This document shows positions 1 to 5,166 of a stretch of DNA of 5,166 nt, piece by piece; position 1 is the stretch's first letter; each line of letters opens with the position of its first letter. The stretch spans positions 1 to 5,166 of the forward strand of contig JALSIF010000047.1 of NCBI GenBank assembly GCA_026981635.1, written 5' to 3'. The notes under the pieces are model-generated. The model had not been told where the DNA came from and did not search any database. It saw only the letters and a list, made by a program, of their open reading frames with translations. Origin of the DNA: a bacterium (GTDB lineage Bacteria > 4484-113 > JALSIF01). Made by a program: the position numbers and the translations under genes.

Positions 1-1
1 C

Positions 2-520
2 AACGGAGAGGACATTGAGGTGGACGGGACCGGCCGGCTGGCTACTAGGGAACTGGGTGATGATGACCTGTTGGAGTGCTACGGACGGTCCACCCTGGAG
101 TTGGTGAGGGAGGCCTTTAGCTTTGCCGAACAGATTCTTCCCGCGGTGGTGGCGGATCTCAGGGAGGCCTCCCTGGACCTGCGCGGCAGGGACCAGGCCA
201 GAGGACTTGACCTGTTGATGGACAGCTTTGATGCCCTGGAGTGGTTCTTCACCGTCTGCGCCCGCACCGCCGAGGTCTACTCCCGACGGGAGCCGGAGAG
301 GCTGATGAAGTCCGCCCCGGGAGGGGAGCTGTTTGGGGTCTTCTCCAACCTGGACCGCCCCCTGGAGGTGCTGGCAGGGATAGAGAAGGCCCAGCGGGAG
401 GGCGACCTGGTCCTGGCCGCCGACCTCATTGAGTACGAGCTGGTTCCGCTGTTGGAGAGGTTCAGTGGGGAGGTTCCGCTAGTGAGAGAGCGTTTCAGGG
501 AGGAGACTGCCCGGGCCTGA
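2..520 (+). CDS. Unrecognised helical protein, 5'-truncated by the window edge, in a flagellar operon
   Basis: The reading frame is open from the first base of the window to a TGA at 518-520, so the N-terminus probably lies outside. The first in-frame start inside the window is GTG at 20, with a possible GGAGAGG at 5-11, so a 166-aa protein starting there cannot be excluded. I favour truncation because the first visible residues (NGEDIEVDG) read like the inside of a small beta-rich N-terminal domain. The rest is acidic and amphipathic, with helix-like stretches such as TLELVREAFSFAEQIL and LIEYELVPLLERF, and a central Trp/Phe-rich segment (ALEWFFTVCAR). I see no signal peptide, TM segment or catalytic motif. 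It ends 8 bp before maf, so the two are probably co-transcribed. It does not look like FliJ, the usual gene near here: it lacks the long Lys/Glu/Gln-rich coiled coil. A flagellar or glycosylation accessory role is only inferred from position. Confidence 0.72.
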   Translation, partial: NGEDIEVDGTGRLATRELGDDDLLECYGRSTLELVREAFSFAEQILPAVVADLREASLDLRGRDQARGLDLLMDSFDALEWFFTVCARTAEVYSRREPERLMKSAPGGELFGVFSNLDRPLEVLAGIEKAQREGDLVLAADLIEYELVPLLERFSGEVPLVRERFREETARA

Positions 521-528
521 GGGATAAG

Positions 529-2523
529 GTGAGATACCTAGAGAGCAACCTCAAAGCAATCGCTGACCGCTTCCCCGAGATTGCAGCTCAGCTTGAGGAG
601 GCGGTGGGCATCAACCGTCCCCTGCTGGAAGAGGGGCGAATGGGGTGTTTCCAGCTGGCCCAAGCCCGCAGCGGCGATCCCACCGTGCGCTACCTGGATG
701 GGACGGGAGGCAAGTTTGTCCACTCCAGCTATGATCCCAGGCGGGAGGCGGCGGCCCTGGTTGAGGGCCAGCTGAGCGAGGAGCGGGAGAGGGACTTTGT
801 GATTGCCTCCGGGCTGGGGATGGGCTACGCCCTGGAGGAGGCGGCCCGGCGGCTTGGGGAGAGGACAAACCTCTTCTTCTATGAGCCCCACACTGACCTT
901 TTCCTGCTTGCCCTTGCCTGGCGCGACCTCACCTGGCTTTTTGGCCACCCCAACCTGGACTTCACCGTAGGGGAGGACTTTACTCCCTTGCTCAGGAATC
1001 TTGCCGCCCGGGTCAATCTGGCCACCGTCAAGGGGTTTGTCTATCTGGAGCACCCCATCCTCTCCACTCTGCCCAAGGGCAAGCTCATCAGTGGTTTTGG
1101 CGAGCAGGTCAGGGTGCTCTTCTTCCAGCTGGCAGGAAACCTCCAGACCATGATGTACATGGGGCCGAGCTACCTCTACCACTCCCTGGTCAGCTTTGAG
1201 GAGGTGATCCGCCGCCCGCCGGTCAAGGTGCTGTTTGACCAGTTTGGGGACCTTCCCGGCATCATCGTCTCGGCAGGCCCCAGCCTGGAAAAGAATGTTG
1301 ACCTCATAAGGGAGCTCGCCCTGGACCGCCGGGCGGTGATCGTTGCGGTTGACACCGCCCTAAAGCCCCTCCTAGCCAGGGGGATTGAGCCCCACATCGT
1401 CTGCACCGGTGACCCCCAGGAGGCCAACTACAAGCACCTTAAGGGGGCCAAGGTCAGGCGCTCCTGCCTGGTGGCCGAGCCCCAGGCCCCACCCAAGTCG
1501 GTGGCCGAGTGGACCGGTCCGGAGATCTTCTTCTGTTCCTTTGACGACCAGTTCATGAGGTGGCTCAATCCCCTGATTGGCCACCGGGGTCTGCTCAGGA
1601 CCTGGGGCAGTGTGGCCACCATGGCCTACGACCTGGTCCTCCAGATGGGCTGCGACCCGATCATCTTCATCGGCCAGGACCTCTCCTACCCGGGAGGGAA
1701 GACCTATGTGAGCGGCACCTACTTTGAGGAGGAGGATGCCTACCCCACCGAGGTGGAGGGGCTGAGGGAGCGCAATGTCCAACTCTACGAGGTGGAGGAC
1801 ATCTACGGCAACAAGGTGCTCACCAACCGGCAGATGCTGGCCTACCTGGAATACTTCCGCGCCCGCTTTGAGGAGGACCACGGCCGCACCCTGATCAACG
1901 CCACCGAGGGGGGGGCGCTGACCCACCCCAGGCTCAAGATCATGAGCCTGCGGGAGGCGGTGGAAAGCTACATGCAGGGGGAAAGCGACATAGACCGCCG
2001 CATCCTGAGCCTGGCCAGCAGTTACCAGCCGCCCAGCTACCGCCCCCTGCGCTTTGAGCTGGACCAGGTGCTGGCCGAGATGCGCGAGGGGCTGGACGAG
2101 TGCCAGCGGATGGTGGTGGAGTGTGCCAGGGTGAGGGCCATCTGCGACCGGGGCGGATCGGCCGACCAGGTGGTCCCCTACTACAACCGCATCGTGCGCA
2201 CCTACCACAGCTTCGTTGGCAAGAAGAAGCTCATTCGCTTCCTGAAGCTGGCTAACCACGCAGCTCTCCATACCTTTGAGCGCGGCATCTACCGGCTGGA
2301 GCAGCGAGAGAAGCTGGACCTGGAATTCGTGGCCGAGGCGGCCGAGCTCTACCACACCCTGTTTGTGACCAGCAGAGACGCCCTGGAGCGGATGATCCCC
2401 CTGTTTGAGGACGCGCGGGACGTGGTTGAGGAGATCATTGCGGGTCGCCGTGGGACGGGGGCAGCTCTCCACCGGGAGGGGCTCAAGCTGGTTGAACCAG
2501 GAGGGATAGCCAGTGGCGGCTAG
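529..2523 (+). CDS. maf: Maf family motility-associated glycosyltransferase (DUF115 / MptE-like domain)
   Basis: This 664-aa protein has the layout of Maf proteins, cytoplasmic enzymes known in several bacteria to transfer nonulosonic acids (pseudaminic or legionaminic type) from CMP-sugars to Ser/Thr of flagellin. The start reads NLKAIADRFPEIAAQL, the typical Maf opening. A Rossmann-like segment follows, with GLGMGY at 95-100 and YEP at 118-120. The central DUF115 domain begins near residue 243 with IIVSAGPSLEKN (GPSL at 250-253), then TGDP at 293-296, FIGQDLSYPGG from 380, and the NATEGG segment at 457-462. Residues from about 485 to the end are mostly helical, as expected of the C-terminal domain. 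Start: GTG at 529 is the first usable in-frame start after the upstream stop; its ribosome-binding site is weak (TGAGGG, 518-523). The 3' end overlaps the next gene by 11 bp, implying translational coupling. The family is clear; the donor sugar and acceptor are not visible here. Confidence 0.93.
   Translation: MRYLESNLKAIADRFPEIAAQLEEAVGINRPLLEEGRMGCFQLAQARSGDPTVRYLDGTGGKFVHSSYDPRREAAALVEGQLSEERERDFVIASGLGMGYALEEAARRLGERTNLFFYEPHTDLFLLALAWRDLTWLFGHPNLDFTVGEDFTPLLRNLAARVNLATVKGFVYLEHPILSTLPKGKLISGFGEQVRVLFFQLAGNLQTMMYMGPSYLYHSLVSFEEVIRRPPVKVLFDQFGDLPGIIVSAGPSLEKNVDLIRELALDRRAVIVAVDTALKPLLARGIEPHIVCTGDPQEANYKHLKGAKVRRSCLVAEPQAPPKSVAEWTGPEIFFCSFDDQFMRWLNPLIGHRGLLRTWGSVATMAYDLVLQMGCDPIIFIGQDLSYPGGKTYVSGTYFEEEDAYPTEVEGLRERNVQLYEVEDIYGNKVLTNRQMLAYLEYFRARFEEDHGRTLINATEGGALTHPRLKIMSLREAVESYMQGESDIDRRILSLASSYQPPSYRPLRFELDQVLAEMREGLDECQRMVVECARVRAICDRGGSADQVVPYYNRIVRTYHSFVGKKKLIRFLKLANHAALHTFERGIYRLEQREKLDLEFVAEAAELYHTLFVTSRDALERMIPLFEDARDVVEEIIAGRRGTGAALHREGLKLVEPGGIASGG
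1908..1915 (+). repeat. G8 homopolymer inside maf
   Basis: Eight consecutive G residues lie in the codons for the conserved NATEGG segment (around residues 460-463). The frame is intact as read. Gain or loss of one G would end normal Maf translation at about residue 462, after most of the DUF115 domain but before the helical C-terminus. Confidence 0.9.
2499..2506 (+). promoter_or_regulatory. Ribosome-binding site of the motE/ylxF-like gene, within maf
   Basis: AGGAGGGA lies inside the last codons of maf, 6 nt before the GTG at 2513. It supports this GTG as the start of the next gene, even though it gives an 11-bp overlap with maf. Confidence 0.8.
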
Positions 2524-3196
2524 AGGTCAGCGGGAAGGAAGGGAAGGTTCCTCTGGACGCATCCCTCCCGGCAGCCCCTTCCGCAAGGTGGAGGACATCC
2601 CCCTTGATCAGTTTAAGGTTCCCGGGGTGGCCAAGGCGATGCTGGCTGCTGCCGTGCTAGTGGCTCTGCTCGCCATCGGACTGGGTTATCTCTCCACCCT
2701 GCCTCCCGCCCCTCCCCGTCAGGAGCGCCAGGCCCGCCGGGCGGGACGCGGTGATGGGTGGGTTATGGAGAGGGTGAGCCGAAGCCTCTACCACCTTGAG
2801 GCGGTGGCTCCACCGGTGATAGCCCAGCCGGCGGCAGAGGGGCTGGCTGAGGTTTCCCTTTCCCGGATGGATCCCCGCCGGGCGGCACAGCTGCTGGAGC
2901 TTTTGGCGCCGGAGACGGCAGCGGCCTTTCTTGCCCTCACTCCTGGCTGGAGGGTGGGAAGGATCATTGAAGAAATGAGCCCGCCCAAGGCCTCGCAGGT
3001 GCTTTTGCTTATGAGGTCCATGGACGGTCTGCCCATCGAAGAGGTGAGGATGATTGGGGAGGTGGCCATCCCGGTCCCCGGTCAGCCAGCGGCGAGCGTC
3101 CAGGGGGGAGGCACCCCAGCGGTTCCCCCATCCCCCGGACCGGCGGCGGGGCAGGGTCAGCCCGCCCCGGGAAGCGGTACTCAATCTGGGCCCTAG
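2513..3196 (+). CDS. MotE/YlxF-like protein: one TM segment plus MgtE_N-type domain
   Basis: This 227-aa protein has a basic N-terminus of about 41 residues, one hydrophobic segment (about 42-63, AMLAAAVLVALLAIGLGYL), a linker, then an MgtE_N/FliG-N-like helical region at about 112-168 (MDPRRAAQLLELLAPETAAA, then IIEEMSPPKASQVLLLM). A Pro/Gly/Gln-rich tail fills about 188-227. In B. subtilis the equivalent gene, ylxF, sits directly before fliK as here; the related MotE of Sinorhizobium acts in the periplasm as a chaperone of the motor protein MotC. Position and architecture therefore agree. Unlike typical members, there is no long coiled coil between the membrane segment and the domain, only a Pro/Arg-rich linker of about 50 residues. 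Positive charges flank the TM on both sides, so topology by charge is ambiguous. The GTG start is fixed by AGGAGGGA 6 nt upstream. The exact role is inferred. Confidence 0.8.
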   Translation: MAARGQREGREGSSGRIPPGSPFRKVEDIPLDQFKVPGVAKAMLAAAVLVALLAIGLGYLSTLPPAPPRQERQARRAGRGDGWVMERVSRSLYHLEAVAPPVIAQPAAEGLAEVSLSRMDPRRAAQLLELLAPETAAAFLALTPGWRVGRIIEEMSPPKASQVLLLMRSMDGLPIEEVRMIGEVAIPVPGQPAASVQGGGTPAVPPSPGPAAGQGQPAPGSGTQSGP

Positions 3197-3207
3197 AGGG
3201 CCGATAA
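3181..3207 (+). promoter_or_regulatory. Candidate sigma-28 (FliA/SigD) promoter upstream of fliK
   Basis: GCCGATAA at 3200-3207 is identical to the E. coli sigma-28 -10 box and one base from the B. subtilis SigD form GCCGATAT. A TCAA at 3181-3184, one mismatch from the TAAA -35 core, stands 15 nt upstream, within the known spacing range. The -35 lies in the last codons of the motE/ylxF-like gene and the -10 just after its stop codon. Transcription would begin near 3213-3216 and give a short leader of about 35 nt to fliK. The match is by eye; no start site is demonstrated. Confidence 0.55.
3189..3202 (+). repeat. Short inverted repeat around the motE/ylxF stop codon
   Basis: GGCCC and GGGCC flank TAGA, the loop containing the TAG stop at 3194-3196. 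The 5-bp stem overlaps the spacer and first bases of the candidate -10 box. There is no T-run after it, so it is not a factor-independent terminator. It may be chance in GC-rich sequence. Confidence 0.4.
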
Positions 3208-3214
3208 ACTGACT

Positions 3215-3232
3215 TGGAGCCGCAGGGCTCCA
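3215..3232 (+). other. Hairpin in the fliK 5' leader
   Basis: TGGAGCC and GGCTCCA form a perfect 7-bp stem around a GCAG loop. No T-run follows, arguing against a terminator. It stands 8 nt after the candidate sigma-28 -10 box and ends 4 nt before the fliK ribosome-binding site, so a transcript from that promoter would begin at or just before the hairpin. A 5'-end stabiliser, a processing point or a translation-modulating element are possible; none is shown. Confidence 0.55.
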
Positions 3233-3236
3233 CACG

Positions 3237-3246
3237 AAAGGAGGTG
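3237..3246 (+). promoter_or_regulatory. Strong fliK ribosome-binding site
   Basis: AAAGGAGGTG is a near-complete complement of the 16S rRNA 3' end. Only 4 nt separate GGAGG from ATG 3249; the adjacent in-frame GTG at 3252 has a more usual 7-nt spacing. The two starts differ by one residue. Confidence 0.85.
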
Positions 3247-3248
3247 GT

Positions 3249-4934
3249 ATGGTGGCACTGCTGGAGCAGCTAGCACTGCTCAGTCTGCTCACCGGAAAGG
3301 TGGGTAGCAAGGATGCAGATTCCACTGCCACCTCCTCATTCTCCTCCCCCAAGGGAAGGGTAGGAGAGTTTCAGCAGGTGCTCTCTAGTTTGCTGGCTGA
3401 GCTGGTGGCCCTGACCGAGCAGGGGGATCCCAAACAGGGGGAACTCAATGGGGAAACCTCGGCTAGAGAGGGAGATGCCCTTCTTGCGCGGGGGGAAGGG
3501 CTGACCATCGGTCAGCCCCCACTTCCCGCCGAAGGGAAGGACCCCTCAATGGAGAGGGCTAAGGAGATAGGGCCCATCCTTGATGGTGAGTTAGATGTTG
3601 GGGGCGAGGGGGCTAGCAGGAGCCCTGTCTCTCAGAAAGGAAGGGAGGTGCTTGCCCAGGTAGTGGGGACGTCCAGTCTGGGAGGACTGACCCTGGCAGG
3701 CTCGATCCAGTCGGCAGCAGGACCATCCTTCCCCTCCGCAGGATCGGCCGGGCAAGCTCCCCCCTCAGGAGTATCAGCGTCATTTTCCCAGCCTCTCCAG
3801 GTGGGTCTGGAGGGTGAGGAAGGGGTGGATCTGCTGATGAGACTTTTGGGGGTGAGGGTAGCCCTTGTTTCCTCACCCGATATCACCGCCCAAGGGAATA
3901 GGCCCCAGGAAATTGCCGGGCAGCTTGCCCGAGCCCAGATGGAGATGGTGATGATGATGGAGAAGTCAGCCGCCAAGAGCATCGGTCAGGAAGAAAAGGG
4001 CGCTCAGGTTGAGAGCCGGTTCGTTCAGCTCAGGAATGTTCCCCAGCCAGTGGTCACCTACTACTTCCTCCACGACCCCCGTGCCCTCAAGGCGGCGGCG
4101 GGGCCCAACCCCCTGTTCAAGGAGAATAGTCGGCCAGAGGTGATGGCTGATGCTAAGCGAAATGGCTCTGCCCAGGGGCTGGCAGTGGGAATGGAGAGAG
4201 AGGGAGCTGACCAAGGGGTCATACCCGCCTCGAAGAATGGGCAGGTGGAGGGAGCGGGGGAGAGCTCCCGCCCGCAGGAGCGGGGCGAGCGGCCGGCGGG
4301 AGAAGAGAGGTGGGCTAGGCTTGCCATCACTACAACTTTGCGGAAAAACGGTTCTGACGAAGGCACCTCGGCCGTGGTGACCGGCCACGCCTCCCAGGAT
4401 GCTTCTTCGGCCGGTATGGCTGTCCGGGGGGGGAGTAACGGTGCCCAGGGGAGTTTCCCGCTGCGCACTGAGTCTCTGACCGAGCTTCTGCTTGCCCAGC
4501 TCGCCGAGCTCAGTCAGCGGCCCGAACGGCCGACTGTATCTCAGCTCAGGCTGGAGCTCCATCCTCCCGAGCTAGGGGAGCTCAGGGCCGAGCTACACCT
4601 CCACCGGGAGGGTTTGGAGCTTAGGCTGATCACTCCCAATGGTCAGGCCCGAGAGCTTTTGGCCAGCCAGGCGGCGGGGCTAAGGGAGGCGCTGGCCCAG
4701 CACTATGGGGGGGAGGTGAGAGTGATAGTGCAGGGGCAGAATCTGGCCTTGGCCGGAGGGATGGCCGGTTGGAACCAGCAGAATGGGGAGGAGAGGCAGG
4801 GCGGAAACGGTTCGGCAAGGTTAGGGGAAAGTGGTGGCCCCCCCGGGGTGGTGGGTCATGTGAGGGAGGGCGAGGGCGATAAGCGAGTCCCCGAAGCCAA
4901 CCTGTTTAGCGACCCCACTGCCCGCTACATCTAG
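3249..4934 (+). CDS. fliK: Flagellar hook-length control protein FliK
   Basis: This 561-aa protein is the secreted molecular ruler that ends hook growth and, through FlhB, switches the flagellar type III export apparatus from hook to filament substrates. The diagnostic part is the C-terminal Flg_hook domain at about 415-500: QLRLELHPPELGELRAELHL, with the LxLxPxxLGxL core at 435-445, followed by GLELRLITPNGQARELL and GLREALAQHYGGEVRVIV. The first 400 residues are low-complexity, rich in Gly, Ser, Glu, Gln and Ala, as expected of the unfolded ruler region; they include a Met-rich patch at 231-237 and an aromatic VTYYFLHDP segment. A tail of about 60 residues follows the domain and ends in DPTARYI. 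There is no N-terminal signal peptide, fitting export by the flagellar system. Placement between a ylxF-like gene and flgD matches the Firmicute operon. GTG 3252 is an alternative start. Confidence 0.93.
   Translation: MVALLEQLALLSLLTGKVGSKDADSTATSSFSSPKGRVGEFQQVLSSLLAELVALTEQGDPKQGELNGETSAREGDALLARGEGLTIGQPPLPAEGKDPSMERAKEIGPILDGELDVGGEGASRSPVSQKGREVLAQVVGTSSLGGLTLAGSIQSAAGPSFPSAGSAGQAPPSGVSASFSQPLQVGLEGEEGVDLLMRLLGVRVALVSSPDITAQGNRPQEIAGQLARAQMEMVMMMEKSAAKSIGQEEKGAQVESRFVQLRNVPQPVVTYYFLHDPRALKAAAGPNPLFKENSRPEVMADAKRNGSAQGLAVGMEREGADQGVIPASKNGQVEGAGESSRPQERGERPAGEERWARLAITTTLRKNGSDEGTSAVVTGHASQDASSAGMAVRGGSNGAQGSFPLRTESLTELLLAQLAELSQRPERPTVSQLRLELHPPELGELRAELHLHREGLELRLITPNGQARELLASQAAGLREALAQHYGGEVRVIVQGQNLALAGGMAGWNQQNGEERQGGNGSARLGESGGPPGVVGHVREGEGDKRVPEANLFSDPTARYI
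3498..3518 (+). repeat. Perfect 9-bp inverted repeat inside fliK
   Basis: GGGCTGACC (3498-3506) and GGTCAGCCC (3510-3518) are separated by only ATC. Outer GGGAA and TTCCC could extend the stem past a 4-nt bulge. It codes for part of the low-complexity ruler region (GLTIGQPP). No T-run follows. Confidence 0.8.
4426..4433 (+). repeat. G8 homopolymer inside fliK
   Basis: Eight consecutive G residues lie in the codons for VRGGSN, upstream of the Flg_hook domain. A one-base length change would remove the C-terminal export-switch domain. A G7 run occurs at 4707-4713 and a C7 run at 4838-4844. Confidence 0.9.
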
Positions 4935-4940
4935 GAGGTG
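4933..4940 (+). promoter_or_regulatory. flgD ribosome-binding site overlapping the fliK stop
   Basis: AGGAGGTG shares two bases with the fliK TAG (4932-4934) and lies 8 nt before ATG 4949. This favours 4949 over the ATG at 4952. An ATG at 4941 is out of frame and stops after three codons. Confidence 0.85.
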
Positions 4941-4948
4941 ATGGGAAG

Positions 4949-5166
4949 ATGATGCTCAAGGCTGTCGCCCAGAGTGATCCCAAGGCTCTGGTGGGAAGTG
5001 AACCTGATCAGAGAGTAATTGAGCCTAGCCCCGGCCAAGCGGGAAAGCGACTAGGAGAAGATTCGGAAATTTTTCTGAAGTTGGTAGTGGCCCAACTCCG
5101 TCAACAGAACCCCCTCAAACCGCTGGACAACGCTGAGATGATGCAGCAGCTTGCCGCCTTCAACCA
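4949..5166 (+). CDS. flgD: Flagellar hook-cap / hook assembly protein FlgD, N-terminal part (cut by window edge)
   Basis: The frame runs from ATG 4949 to the end of the window, giving 72 complete residues and two bases of the next codon. After a variable start of about 38 residues comes the conserved FlgD N-terminal signature at about 41-71: IFLKLVVAQLRQQNPLKPLD followed by NAEMMQQLAAF. Family members show F-LKLL--QL--QDPL-P-D-----QLA-FS, so the match is strong; Asn replaces the usual Asp before PL. FlgD forms the temporary scaffold at the hook tip that polymerises FlgE and is itself exported by the flagellar type III system. The gene follows fliK by 14 bp with overlapping signals, so co-translation in one operon is likely. 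The hook-cap Ig/FlgD C-terminal domains lie outside the window. Confidence 0.93.
   Translation, partial: MMLKAVAQSDPKALVGSEPDQRVIEPSPGQAGKRLGEDSEIFLKLVVAQLRQQNPLKPLDNAEMMQQLAAFN

Noticed and set aside
538-1182. 214-aa open frame on the minus strand
   Set aside because: Antisense shadow of the maf N-terminal region; no motifs, and no plausible promoter seen.
1372-2472. 366-aa open frame on the minus strand
   Set aside because: It lies wholly opposite maf, whose protein has clear family motifs. The reverse translation shows no recognisable domain and is His/Leu/Val/Gly-rich, as expected from antisense of a GC-rich gene.
3215-3232. Factor-independent terminator after motE/ylxF
   Set aside because: The stem is only 7 bp and is followed by CACGAAAGG with no T-run.
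3197-3248. c-di-GMP riboswitch in the fliK leader
   Set aside because: The 52-bp gap is too short and lacks the conserved core of either known c-di-GMP class; a sigma-28 promoter explains the GATAA element better.
2657-3352. 231-aa open frame on the minus strand spanning the motE-fliK gap
   Set aside because: It crosses the promoter/RBS region of fliK, has low-complexity Pro/Ser/Arg content, and no domain. Treated as a shadow.
3966-4562. 198-aa open frame on the minus strand opposite fliK
   Set aside because: Shadow of the low-complexity fliK region; no recognisable features.
4941-4952. ATG at 4941 as an alternative flgD start or tiny leader peptide
   Set aside because: It reads ATG GGA AGA TGA, stops at once, and sits directly against the ribosome-binding site with no spacing.

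Overview
The window is a densely packed, one-directional piece of a flagellar operon. All genes lie on the + strand. The order is: an unrecognised CDS open at the left edge, a Maf-type (DUF115) motility-associated glycosyltransferase, a one-TM MotE/YlxF-like protein with an MgtE_N-type domain, the hook-length control protein FliK, and the start of the hook-cap protein FlgD, which is cut by the right edge. The last three genes follow the ylxF-fliK-flgD order of the Bacillus/Clostridia fla/che operon. With the GC-rich, purine-rich coding strand, GTG starts, frequent AGG arginine codons and strong AGGAGG ribosome-binding sites, this suggests a GC-rich Firmicute, perhaps a thermophilic or anaerobic clostridial lineage of the Moorella/Peptococcaceae kind. 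That placement is inference from layout and style, not a database match.

Region by region: about 1-520 holds the tail of an all-helical protein of unknown function. 529-2523 is the Maf glycosyltransferase (664 aa). 2513-3196 is the MotE/YlxF-like protein, overlapping maf by 11 bp. 3197-3248 is the only real intergenic gap (52 bp); it carries a GCCGATAA box that looks like a sigma-28 (FliA/SigD) -10 element, a compact hairpin and a very strong Shine-Dalgarno sequence. 3249-4934 is FliK (561 aa). 4949 to the right edge is the FlgD N-terminus, whose ribosome-binding site overlaps the fliK stop codon.

Together the genes point to assembly of the hook (FliK sets its length, FlgD caps it), a motor or export accessory protein (MotE/YlxF-like) and sugar decoration of flagellin (Maf). 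The most interesting points are the placement of a flagellin glycosyltransferase in the slot just upstream of the ylxF/fliK genes, the apparent internal sigma-28 promoter with a hairpin leader in front of fliK, the unidentified protein at the left edge, and G8 tracts inside maf and fliK that could in principle allow slippage. I see no RNA genes, mobile elements, CRISPR arrays or factor-independent terminators.
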